A stretch of 64,000 nt of DNA from Palaemon carinicauda. Its lineage: Eukaryota; Arthropoda; Malacostraca; Decapoda; Palaemonidae. The translations under genes and the position numbers were made by a program. A model generated the notes under the pieces. It made no database searches, was not told the origin of the DNA, and was given only the letters and a program-made list of their open reading frames with translations. Of the stretch, positions 45,902 through 56,275 are shown in pieces; position 1 is the stretch's first letter, and each line of letters begins with the position of its first letter. The DNA is taken from the NCBI RefSeq assembly GCF_036898095.1, contig NC_090729.1, positions 63,266,758 through 63,330,757 on the forward strand, read 5' to 3'.

Positions 45902-46583
45902 GGTGACTGCAGCCCAACGCTATTACTGCACTTATAATAGAACGCTAACCAAAGCGAGAAGAGTATTTAAATACGAATAACGACAACTGCAAGTTACGGA
46001 ATGGTAATTACCTAGGGATTTAAGCAGCAACCTGGCTAAATCACAAGTCTAATCTTGTGAAGTTAAATTAGCGCAGTTCGGTAATTGTAGAAAGTCTGGT
46101 ATCGCGGAGTGTTTGAGGTACACTAAAATTGCAAGAATGAACTAAAACTTCCGCAATGAGAAGACTTTAAAAAGGAGTACAGTGGACTTTACTAACCCGA
46201 AAGGTGGGGAGCTAATCAACGATCTGCAAGGTAACATAAGATTAACATAACTTATCACTTTATATGATAGCGAGGGTGACCATTATTACGGAAAATATTA
46301 ATGAGGCGGGCATAAGAGGCGATACACGCAGAGATCCCTGTCAATTAACACTTGTTATTGACTTATTTGTCAAAAATACATTACCTTGGTTTAAAGAGAA
46401 ATGCGGTGTATTCTTGCCTGGTAGCTACTATCAAACACAGTTTAATGAAAGCGAGGAATAGCGTAGTGTGGCACTAACAGTACAAATTAATGAAGCACAA
46501 TATCAGGACATATCGTTCACCAACTGTTCTTAAAAATTCACCAAAAACCTTTCAACAGTTTGTAGTCACACAACAGATTTGGA
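45902..46583 (-). other. Leader region of the LTR element interrupted by the piggyBac-type element
   Basis: Noncoding sequence between the primer site at 46584 and the piggyBac insertion. The small plus frame at 46264-46461 is not convincing. Confidence 0.4.
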
Positions 46584-46601
46584 ATCCCGGACAGGCCCCC
46601 A
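46584..46601 (-). other. Candidate primer binding site, tRNA-Pro-like
   Basis: The minus strand reads TGGGGGCCTGTCCGGGAT, differing at two positions from the complement of the tRNA-Pro 3' end. Five bases away, TGACATGCC at 46607 could be the LTR edge. Confidence 0.6.
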
Positions 46602-46606
46602 AATTA

Positions 46607-47206
46607 TGACATGCCTATGCTGAATGTCCTCGTATTCAGTGTTAAATACTTTAGCTTATAGATGGCCTTAGCTAACACTCAGTAGGAAGCATACAAAAAG
46701 TATTATTCCACCAACATAAAATCCAATCTATGCGAAACCATGGTCAGGTGAACGAAACTCAGAAATCTCCTAATATAATTATTAATTACTAATTATACAA
46801 ATTAACACTTGAAATATTTAGCACTTTTACATGAACGGAATGGCTTCAACAAAACACTTCACTAGAATCATTGAATATATAGCAAGTAGTTCAATAATTC
46901 AACACAATTAGACAAAATATCTAAATAACAAAATGCACTAGTAAAAGGAGAAAGAGCTACAAACACTGTCTTCAAAACAGGAAGAATAAACCTAACTTCA
47001 CACGAAGTTTGAAGTACCCAAGTAACAAAAGGAAGAACATAAAGGAGGAATAACGGGAAAAGAGACTTTGCTCTGGACCAGGAAGGATCAAAAAGTGAAG
47101 TAAGCAATCAACAGAGGTCGTGCATATAGAAAGTAAGAAAGTACTAAAAACATTTTATAATATTCAATATGTACAATAGTGGACCGAAAACTTGACAATG
47201 TGTAGG

Positions 47207-47207
<1 letters not shown>
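46607..47207 (-). repeat. Probable LTR (5' LTR on the minus strand), far end undefined
   Basis: The sequence right of the primer site starts TGACATGCC. It is AT-rich and has no coding content. No partner LTR lies in the window, so the length is uncertain; it may end at the TA microsatellite. Confidence 0.4.

Positions 47208-47292
<85 letters not shown>
47208..47292. repeat. (TA)n microsatellite
   Basis: About 85 bp of TA dinucleotides. Confidence 0.97.
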
Positions 47293-47294
<2 letters not shown>

Positions 47295-47334
47295 TCTTGC
47301 TCTTTATTATATATGGGATATTTAGAGTAATTCT

Positions 47335-47540
47335 CTTAAAGGTTTAAAGGTAACTCCTAAGTGGGAGAGGAAAGGTCCAGGGCAGTGGCCTAGAGACTGA
47401 CCATATATACAGTACATATAATTAACGCCCAAGTGCCTTCCCTACCCAAGGTAGCTCCAAGAAGTACCCTGGCTGCTGATAGCTCATCAGGTACCTATAG
47501 GCATGTCAAATCCTTCCTTCCGTAATTCACAGGGACGTTG
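47335..47540 (-). mobile_element. SINE fragment, minus strand
   Basis: It shares its body with the SINE at 47833 in reverse (TGGTCAGTCTCTAGG, a GCCACTGCC step and a cluster ending in ACCTTTAAACC). The tRNA-like head is missing or unrecognisable. Confidence 0.6.
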
Positions 47541-47687
47541 GGGTTGTGAACACCAGCGGATAGTTTTTTTTTTTATCTGTGAGCAATGTTTGATCACGTG
47601 ACTCACGATGGGTGGATCAGTGACATCATCCAGTAGGCTGCCAGAGGTATGGTTTTAAGGGTTAAGTTCAATTTTCTCAGTTGTGTC

Positions 47688-47689
<2 letters not shown>

Positions 47690-47719
<30 letters not shown>

Positions 47720-47832
47720 TTGCTATTTTACAATCCTAGTTGGAAAAGCAGGATGCTATAAGGACAGGAGCCCCAAAAGGGAAAATAGCCCAGTGAGGAA
47801 AGGAAACAAGGAAATGTTTTAAGAGCAGTAAC
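47690..47832 (-). mobile_element. LINE copy-A family 3' end fragment
   Basis: (ATT)n at 47690-47719 followed by the reverse complement of the LINE 3' block (GTTGGAAAAGCAGGATGCTA, GGAGCCCC, AATAGCCCAGTGAGG). A severely 5'-truncated copy. Confidence 0.8.
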
Positions 47833-48170
47833 TTATGGACATAAGCTTGTGGTAGCATATTGGAAACGTCCCTGCCTGGCTATCACTGGACTGGGATTCG
47901 AGTCCTGGTCCAGCTCAATAGTTCCTTCAGTGTTTACAACCTCACCATCATTTTGAGCTACTGATGGAGTTCTTGGGACAGCCTTTACAGTAGGTCTATC
48001 TGCTGAGTCATCAGCAGACATGCCTAGTCCTCCCTGGTCCTACCCTGGGGGGAGAGGGGACATGGGTACTGAACACATGTATGTATGGTCAGTCTCTAGG
48101 GCATTGTCCATTGCCTCTGCCGTTCATGAGTGGCCTTTACCCCTTAGAGGTTTAACCTACAAACCTATGT
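47833..48170 (+). mobile_element. tRNA-derived SINE
   Basis: The head has a pol III A-box-like TAGCATATTGG at 47853-47863 and a good B box GGATTCGAGTCC at 47894-47905, followed by a body with GTCATCAGCAGACATGCC, TGGTCAGTCTCTAGGGCA and a CCTTTACCCCTTAGAGG end. The frame drawn across it on the minus strand is chance. It needs a LINE RT to move. Confidence 0.72.
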
Positions 48171-48571
48171 AATCTGTTGAACTGGCTTTCCATGTAACTA
48201 CTATGGCATGGAGACCTGATATTGTGATATTAATATTATCATTAATATTATCGTTGTTCAATGAAACTATAAGGTCATACTTTGTAGTTCAGTTTTTTTA
48301 GATTAAATATATAATATGTTTTTATAAAGAATCTCTAAAGAAAAATTTCGCATAAGATCTCATGTTTTATACTTTTCCTTGAAAAAAAAAAAAGAAAAAA
48401 AAACATTTCAATAAAAGTGATGGAAATAAGCTTGCAGAATGGAAAAAAAATAAAAACACATTTCATTAAAATGGATTTACGAGGGACGAGAGTTGATAGA
48501 CGGACTTTCTTTTCAGGCTTAAAAGCTTCTTGTTTATTTTGGCTCCCATCAGGAAAAAGCAATTAGTGCAA

Positions 48572-48629
<58 letters not shown>

Positions 48630-50133
48630 CAGGCTGTCCTATCAGCGTATCTTGAATCATAGATGGATATTGAACTTGTGGTAGGTCTAGATTTTGTTTT
48701 CATAAAAAAAACGTTTCTTATATACCTATTTTGATTTGGACATTTATGTGAAGAATTTTCTCCACTCTTCTTCTTTAATTTGTAATTTTAACTCTCTCCT
48801 AATAATACTGTATTTACCCCTTAAACGTTCTCTCCTTCATTAAGTTTTCTCTATTGAAACATTGTTAGGACTATTTCAAATATGCTAAACCTGTTGACAG
48901 TAGCGCACGCCATGCTCATGACGTAACAGCGTAGATACGCACAGCAAGGGGGCTTATCCCGGCGTAAGTTAGTTCTTTCCTCAAACTATGTGTGTCGAGA
49001 TTAAACATTGAACTGATTTAAATATAATATCTAATGTCGTAAACTTTAATGCATCTCCTATTTCTCAATACCAATTAAGATTTGTTAATTTTAGGATAAA
49101 TGCCCATTGCGCCAGCCCATTGCTAATTGATCATTAACTAATTAATTTTTAGCAAGCCAGAATAGGTAGGATTATTGTACATATAAACTTCCTTAGAGCA
49201 GCAAGATTTCTTTGAGTATTTACTACAAAATCCTACCTCCTATACACTTCTTGCTACAATATATTGCCCTGTCCTAAAGTCCCGATATGGCACCTCAACT
49301 GGGTCACCTTGTGCATGATGACTCTCACCTATCTGGAAAGGTGAAACGAGGTGATCCCTCTCAGCTTTAACCTCAGCCCATTTGTTCGGAAGTCGCCCTG
49401 ACCGACTGACCTGCTTGTCAAATAATCTGTGCACTTCTGGCTCACCCCCTCACCCTCTTCCCAAAACTCGACTCACAGAGGAGTCCTGCTGGTCGGGGAG
49501 ATAGAGAAGAAAAAGAGCCTTTCAAACCATATCTTGCAAAGTGGGAATTTTAGGGGTCAGCCAGTCAAGAGTGCAAAGTGCCAACTTGTGCAGAGTTCCA
49601 GTCAATAGGCATTAAGAGCAAAGGACTGTCTTCCAAAGAGTGCAGGTACCATATTGTGGCTACTTAGTTATTCCCTCATTTTTTAGTTTAACTTACGCTA
49701 ATTTTAACTTGATAGGGCACTCTGGCTATTACATAGTTCGGATTGTGTGCGGTGGGATTGTGTTTATTTTTCCTAGATATAATTTTTTGTTTTCCAGACT
49801 AGCACAGTCTATTGGTCACATGGGCCACGTGTCCAGCCAAATTTTGATTACTGATTATTGTAGATCACGTGCCTAATCAACCATTTATCATTATTTTGAA
49901 TTGCTTTTTATATTGACACCATCTTTGTGTTTGTTAAGATATCCGTTTTCTTTTAATATAAATTGCTGAAATAAATCAATAGTAGGTTTATTAAACCTCC
50001 TTTGTATTTTTACTCCTTCATTTATTTCAATATGCAAATTATGAATATTTGATAACTGGACAGAATACCCGATATTTGAAAGGAGCAAGCCTCAGTAAGT
50101 CTAAAAGTGGTTTCAGCGAGGAACTTTGTATTA
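48171..50133. other. No gene recognised; (CT)n at 48578-48625
   Basis: AT-rich with one 48-bp CT run. A block at about 48893-49020 (TGTTGACAGTAGCGCACGCC, then a TGTCGAGATTAAAC step) has the feel of an LTR edge, but no partner was found. Frames at 49240-49434 and elsewhere are not supported by any motif. Confidence 0.5.
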
Positions 50134-50808
50134 CAGTGAACCCTCGTTTATCGCGGTAGATAGGTTCCAGACCCGGCCGCGATAGGTGAAAATCCGCGAA
50201 GTAGTGACATCATATTTACCTATTTATTTAACATGTATATTCGGACTTTTAAAACCTTCCCTTGTACGTAGTACTGTTAACAAACTACCCTTTGATGTAC
50301 AGAATACTTAATCCATGTACTACAGTACCCTAAACTAAAACAGGCACAAATATTAAAGGCGATTTTATATCATGCGTTTCCTAAACACGCTAAAAAGCAC
50401 GATAAAAATGGCAACCAATGTTTTGTTTACTTTCATCTCTGATCATCATGAAGAAACAAACTCATTTAGTGTACACATATATGTATAGGTTAGTTTTTGC
50501 ATCGATTATATTGATTATACAGTATGTTGATTTTGTTATTACCAATGTTTTACTTAATTTTTCTTAGGACTTCCAAATGAAATGTTTTTCTTCATGACGT
50601 CATAAAGTACTGTACGCTCAGTAAACAACCACGCTCAGAACAAACAAGGCATTTAACGCGCATGATGAAAGTGATAAATAATGATAAAGTATTTACAGTA
50701 AAAGTATTTACAAAATATGTTACCTTATAAATATATTTTACCGTATCTATATAAAATCATACAGTACTGTACAGTACATATTGTACGTAGCAAAGCAGGA
50801 AAACAATT

Positions 50809-50813
<5 letters not shown>

Positions 50814-50873
<60 letters not shown>

Positions 50874-50920
50874 TTTACATACGTACTGTAAATGTAAATT
50901 TTAAACAAAAGAAATCAATT

Positions 50921-50970
<50 letters not shown>
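50814..50970. repeat. Two (GA)n arrays within a duplicated block in Tigger
   Basis: TTTACGAGAGAGAG... GATTGTTTTACATACGTA occurs twice (about 50808-50890 and 50919-50990), each with a long GA run. This is a small tandem duplication that includes the microsatellite. Confidence 0.92.
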
Positions 50971-50973
<3 letters not shown>

Positions 50974-51255
50974 TTTACATACGTAAATGTAAATTTTAAA
51001 CAAAAAAAATATGATAGGTTACGTTAGACTTTTAAAACCTTCCCTTTAACTTAATGCATACAGTACTAAACTATAAAACAGGCACAAATATTGAAATGTT
51101 AGAATATTAAAGTAAAAAATAAAGATTGTTACTGTACTCACCACGAAAGAAGTTCAAGAAAAACTTGAATGATGATGGCGAGGAATTTGCTGCACAGTAG
51201 AAATGATGATGATGAAGCTGATGATGTCTTCTACTGTGCAGCCAATGATAGTATT

Positions 51256-53121
51256 TTACGTCTCTTCAGACGGAGGTGTATTTTCCTGGGACACCTCTTC
51301 AACTTCTTCAATTTCTTCCGAAGGCGTACTAGCAGGAGGAACTGGCTCTTTTTTGCGAGGCTGGAAGAACATTGTGATCGGAAGTTGTTGCCGCTGCTTC
51401 TTTTTTCGATCTAAGAGCATCCTGTAGGGAGTCATGATGTCATCGACCTTTTTGGAGAATTGCATAGACCAAACCATATCCTCGTCCCACTCTTGCAACA
51501 TTTCTTTCACCTCCTTTATATGGTTGCAGACCTTGGCAAGCCGTTCTAGTGTTAAGCCCGTTTCTTCGACATTTTCTTGGGTCTCTTCCTGGGTTTCACT
51601 CTCTTCTTCGCTTGCCGATTTCGTCAGGTCTTCGAGGTCTGCGTCAGTTAGCGGCTGGGAATGGCAGTCCAACAACTCGTCGACGTCTTCAGTCGTCATG
51701 TCGCCAAACCCGTCACCTCCAAGTATGGTAGCCAACTGCACAGATTTGCGTATTGCAGAGTGTTGGATTTCCGACGGAGTAAATCCCTCGTCGTCGTAAA
51801 CAATCTGGGGCCACAACTTCTTCCAGCTCGCATTCACAGTTGCAGGTTTCATCTCTTGAAGTGCCTTCTGGATATTCTTCAGGCACGTGGCTATGGTGTA
51901 CTGCCGCCAGTACGCCTTCAAGTTAAAATCTTCATCCGCATCATCTTGGGCAGCATCCACACACGCAACGAGGTCCGCCAAGGTATTCTTCGTGTGGAGG
52001 GCCTTGAACGCCCTGATAACCCCCTGGTCCATCGGTTGAATTAATGACGTGGTGTTGGGTGGCAGGAACTCAACCTGAACGCCCTCACACGACAGGTCAG
52101 TTGCGTGTCCACCAGCGTTATCCATAAGGAGAAGGATCTTGAATGGCAAGCCCTTCCCTACGAGATATTCATTGACTTGCGGGATGAAACACTGGTGGAA
52201 CCAGTTGGAGGTCAGCATCTTTGTAATCCATGCTTTTGGATTATGCATCCAGTACACGGGAAGGAGATTCTTATTCTTATTTTTCAAAGCGCGAGGATTT
52301 TTCGACTTATAAATAAGCCCCGGCTTTAGAAAAATTCCAGCAGCATTGCCACACATCACGAGGGTAACGCGATCCTTGAATGCTTTAAAGCCAGAGGCAT
52401 TGGCTTCCTCTTTGAACAGGAAAGTTCGCGACGGCATTCTCTTCCAAAACAAGCCGGTCTCATCCATATTAAAGACTTGTTCCGGCTTGTATCCACCTTC
52501 GGCGATAATATTCTTGAACGTCTGGTTCACGTAAGTTTCAGCAGCGGCAGTGTCTGCCGAAGCAGCCTCGCCATGCAGGGAAACGCTTTTCAGGGCGAAG
52601 CGTTTCTGAAACTTCCCGAACCACCCTTTGCTGGCGGAAAAACGTTGTTTCTGAGGCTGGGAATCAGTGGATGTCCCTGGTTGAGGTTCATCTGCATCAT
52701 CATCTTCTTCAGCATGGTTGCCGTCGTCGTCTTGAGGTTCCTTTGCAGCAAAATTCTCATACAAGCTCAAAGCCTTTGTTCGGATGGTGTTCGTATCCAA
52801 AGCTATGTTCTTCTTCCGGCAGTCGGCAATCCACACAGCTAAAGCACCTTCCATGCGTACGATCGTTTTATTACGTGTTGTTACGACTCGCTTCGCTGAT
52901 CTGCTAAAGGTGATTGCAGCCGTCTTTCTAATGTTCGCCTCGTCCTTCTTGATATAGCGAACAGTGGATTCGTTGATTCCAAAATGGCACCCTGCGGCTG
53001 CGTAACTTCTACCGTCTTTCAACATATCGAGAAGCGTCACCTTCTCAGCAATCGTCATCATCCTTCGGTGGCGTTTAGGCTCACTACCAGCCTTAGTAGA
53101 AGCAGAACGCTTGGGAGGCAT
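51256..53121 (-). CDS. Tigger-type transposase, intact
   Basis: The start is set at the ATG at 53121-53119; the 20 codons upstream lack an ATG. This gives 621 residues. Numbering from the GTG at 53181, the first helix-turn-helix (Psq/CENP-B N type) is at about 40-80 and the second CENP-B-type DNA-binding domain at 100-195, with an acidic linker (147-170) inside it. The DDE core has D240 (F-N-M-D-E-T-G), D354 (L-M-D-N-A-G-G-H) and D385 (I-Q-P-M-D-Q-G), with 30 residues between the last two, as usual for pogo/Tigger. An acidic C-terminal tail follows. It would cut the element out at its ends and insert at TA. No stop or shift is present. A host-domesticated gene is unlikely because the TIRs are intact. 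Confidence 0.95.
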   Translation of the reverse strand: MPPKRSASTKAGSEPKRHRRMMTIAEKVTLLDMLKDGRSYAAAGCHFGINESTVRYIKKDEANIRKTAAITFSRSAKRVVTTRNKTIVRMEGALAVWIADCRKKNIALDTNTIRTKALSLYENFAAKEPQDDDGNHAEEDDDADEPQPGTSTDSQPQKQRFSASKGWFGKFQKRFALKSVSLHGEAASADTAAAETYVNQTFKNIIAEGGYKPEQVFNMDETGLFWKRMPSRTFLFKEEANASGFKAFKDRVTLVMCGNAAGIFLKPGLIYKSKNPRALKNKNKNLLPVYWMHNPKAWITKMLTSNWFHQCFIPQVNEYLVGKGLPFKILLLMDNAGGHATDLSCEGVQVEFLPPNTTSLIQPMDQGVIRAFKALHTKNTLADLVACVDAAQDDADEDFNLKAYWRQYTIATCLKNIQKALQEMKPATVNASWKKLWPQIVYDDEGFTPSEIQHSAIRKSVQLATILGGDGFGDMTTEDVDELLDCHSQPLTDADLEDLTKSASEEESETQEETQENVEETGLTLERLAKVCNHIKEVKEMLQEWDEDMVWSMQFSKKVDDIMTPYRMLLDRKKKQRQQLPITMFFQPRKKEPVPPASTPSEEIEEVEEVSQENTPPSEET

Positions 53122-53430
53122 TGTACAGTAGGATTTACACAGAAAGTTCAACAAAAAGTTCAACTTAAAACAGTCGCACACAGCACAGATTAAAATTAAG
53201 AAGGTCTACTCAGCGATACGGCGTAAGAGAAAGTGGACGCCGCGGGCCCGCGAGAACCTAGATGCTGCGGGTTGGAGATGCGGGCAAAACACCAATCACA
53301 GGCTAGATAACAGAACTTGAGTTCTGATTCGTCATCCATCAGCGCTTGAACCAATCACAACCCGTCTTATATGATGCCTAGGTTACCAACTCAAAGTACA
53401 AGATACCCCGCGTATACTGTACGTACAGTA

Positions 53431-53560
53431 ATAATAATAATAATAATAAATAATGATAATAATACAGTAATAATAATAATAATAATGATAATAATAATAA
53501 CAATAATGATTTTATTAACAACAACAACAATAATAATAATAACAAAAATAATAATAGCTT
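53431..53560. repeat. (AAT)n / (AAC)n trinucleotide repeat
   Basis: Imperfect AAT with ATG and AAC variants in the 5' arm of Tigger (upstream of the transposase). Confidence 0.93.
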
Positions 53561-54120
53561 TACGTATGCTATTTTATTCTTTTGTAGGATGTGTGTGTCT
53601 CTCTCTCTCCCTCCCGTACGCTTATTCGAAATGTGATTTTTGCAACAAATAATATTATTGGATGCAGTACTACGTACGTATACATACAAAAGATTCATGG
53701 AAAAGAAGCACATCCATTACGTTTGTAGTACAGTAGTAGCCATCAGCAGCCTTACACCATTCTAATATGGTATGACTGCATCTGATTTGCGTTTCCTGTT
53801 CGATTTAATTTTACTACGTACTGTATACAGTACTGAATTATCGTATGATCACATTCTCTTTTCGTGTTTTATTTCTTTCTGTGCTGAATTATATATCATA
53901 TGTAATGCAATGAACAATCAGTAAGAGCAGATATTACTAATTACAGTATTAATGGAATTACAGGTAACGAAATATCGTATTTGGGGTCTTCAGATTTCGC
54001 GGTATTTTCGAAATTTCCGGAAAATCCGCGATATGTATATATATATATGGGTTATGGAAAAAACCCGCGAAGTGGTGAATCCGCGATGGTCGAACTGCGA
54101 AGTAGCGAGGGTTCACTGTA

Positions 54121-54356
54121 ATATATCTGCTTTGAAGGTAAAGAGCCATATCTTTAACTTTTTAACTTTACTTTGCCTCACTGCTCCCACTTTTTTATTG
54201 TCTAATTACATTAACATAAGATACCTGTCCAGCATCTTACTGGGGTCACTTGGACGGAATCGAAACAGAGCCTGAGATTGCAAGATGACTGTAGACCTGA
54301 CAAAGCTAGAGTAGGCCAGTAAATTACTTTTATTTTCACGTGTGGAGTTTTCCGGC
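54121..54356. other. No gene recognised
   Basis: Short spacer between Tigger and the young Gypsy. It ends with CGGC at 54353-54356, one copy of the Gypsy target duplication. Confidence 0.7.
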
Positions 54357-55381
54357 TGTCATGCCGTTTCACACATGACTTTTCACTAACTCTTACCTTC
54401 ATCAATTGTCCCTACCTAAGTTCGGAGGCACCATTCAATTTTGGACAATCGACTTACCCCTGGCTAGCCTATCTATAACAAACCAAGCCTTGACATAGGC
54501 TAATAACGGGTACATCACAGGTATAGGCTAATACTCTAAGCCTAGGCTTAAGGTAACTTGACTCTTGCTATGGAGAACGACGGATCTTCATTTGCAGTGG
54601 AGGTTGAGGGAAAGGCTGGTTCCCGGGGGTCTTTTTATTCTTACACAAAAGCTTAGTACATGCTCGGTACTCCAAACTGGTACCCTGTAATACAAAGTCT
54701 TCATTTAGGACAGCGATCCTATGTCAAACAACAGACACTTTGTAGCCTAGGCTACACTGTACTCATACCTAACCTACTGGTTACACTGCACAGTTAGCCT
54801 GGCAACTCAAAGACTAACTTGATAAATCTGAGAATAACATTACAAATCTTAACTTACGGTTGGTGGCACAGTTCCAACCACATGCAAGCACAGCATAAAG
54901 CAGTTCCAATACTGGCAACTTAGTGTACTTTATTATATTCATTTGAAGAAAAAGATAACCACAACAGACAATGTCAAGTGTTATTACAACACATACATGA
55001 TAACAAGAACAAATGCATACCTTTTACAAGGGAGAAGGTAAGAATTTCACATAATAATACGGGGGAGCAACATTTCCCCTCTACACTGGTCGTTGTCGGC
55101 TCAAAGAGTGCGTTCTGAGCTTACCTAGCGCAGCTACGCTCGAGGCTCACACAACGACGCCTCTGTTTACCTTGGCACTCAATCACAAACTCTCGACCAT
55201 AGACACAACTACTCCTTTGTTACGCCTCTCTACCTCGGCGTATGCACACTCGATCCTACACTAACTCAACTACGTGTGGCTAACATAACATTTTGATGAG
55301 ATGAAAACCAATTCGTTTATTAAGTCTAAAAACCGTAAATGGAAGTACCATTCAGTTAAATGAAGCATTTCTGTCATTACA
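54357..55381 (-). repeat. 3' LTR of the young Gypsy
   Basis: 1025 bp, TGTCATGCC...TCATTACA. The adjacent internal sequence on the minus strand is purine-rich (GTAGGGGTAAAGTGA) and serves as candidate polypurine tract. Confidence 0.96.
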
Positions 55382-56084
55382 TCACTTTACCCCTACGGAA
55401 ATTGGTTTTCATTTATCAAGAACTATCAACTAACTGCAAAACCTAGGGTAGAAAACAGATCTAACAACAACAAGTTTTATGCACCATGTATAGTAGCCAT
55501 CTCTCAGCCGGATATAGGCCGCAACATTTAATCTTCAAGGTCTGCTGTCAGACATACAGAGCAAGTTGTGGGACGCCACCCTTAAGGCGCGTTTCTGCCT
55601 AACCATCCTAATAACCTTACCAAGTTAAAACACCTATGTAAGAGTGATCTTAAATTCAATTAAGACCCAGTCACTCCTCGTTAAGGGTATAATCACTTAG
55701 GATTATTTTCCTTACAAACAACCTTTTCATGTCATTCAGTCTCATGCACTCAATAACCCTAAGCAGGAGAAAAGTACCTTTGAAGATAATATACCTCTTA
55801 AAGCATCCTAATGACTAACTTACACATCAGTTACAAAACTTGAACAACTCCACTAGAGTTTGTAAAGCTTTTGGATGGGGTTGCTCTTGATACACAACCT
55901 CAACCGAGTACAGGTTCATGGTAACGAAGTGTTATTATCAGATCCATAATCTATGAACATAACCCATAAAGACACTTGGAAATTAACATAATTGTTATAT
56001 GCATGAACAATGCTAAGGCACAGAATAAAATACATTTCCATATAAAAGTACAAAAATACAAAATACCGTATAAAAAATATGATC
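55382..56084 (-). other. Noncoding 3' internal region of the young Gypsy
   Basis: About 700 bp between the pol tail and the 3' LTR. No env-like or other convincing frame. Confidence 0.7.
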
Positions 56085-56275
56085 TCAAATTTCCTCAATT
56101 AATCTAGAGGGAGGAACAATATTGTAAGCACCTCTGGTTTGTACTCTTTCGTTCACATCCGGATTGATAATATCCATTTCCTGCATTTTTACTAACCACT
56201 GTTCTTGTCCTACAAAAGGTTTTACTTTGTCAGCCGCACGTTCAATAATGGTGTGGTCAAACAAGTTTTTTTAAC
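56085..56275 (-). other. Open extension of pol in another frame
   Basis: Pol ends at 56257 just after a run of seven A (plus-strand T at 56266-56272). Skipping one A leads into about 60 more sense codons (starting N-L-F-D-H-T-I-I-E) and a TGA at 56085-56087. This looks like the original C terminus, lost by an A6 to A7 expansion or an assembly error. Confidence 0.6.

Larger units (their letters stand above)
50134..54118 (-). mobile_element. Complete Tigger/pogo-type DNA transposon
   Basis: The ends are CAGTGAACCCTCG and its reverse complement, flanked by TA at 50132-50133 and 54119-54120, the Tc1/mariner-superfamily target. Subterminal sequences on both sides share TCGCGG, ATCCGCGA and CGCGAAGTAG words. 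The single gene inside is uninterrupted. GA and AAT microsatellites lie in the two untranslated arms. Confidence 0.95.

Noticed and set aside
46264..46461. Plus-strand 65-codon frame
   Set aside because: It lies in a probable LTR-element leader and has no domain or start context.
47833..48021. A real tRNA gene at the B-box site, or a protein on the minus strand
   Set aside because: No cloverleaf can be drawn and the sequence is shared with SINE bodies; the minus frame is chance.
49240..49434. Minus-strand 64-codon frame
   Set aside because: No recognisable motif, no neighbouring element to explain it; treated as chance.
51434..53193. Plus-strand frames across the Tigger transposase
   Set aside because: Antisense shadows of a frame with all transposase motifs.
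55382..56084. env gene in the young Gypsy
   Set aside because: No frame of useful length, no signal peptide or membrane segment in this stretch.
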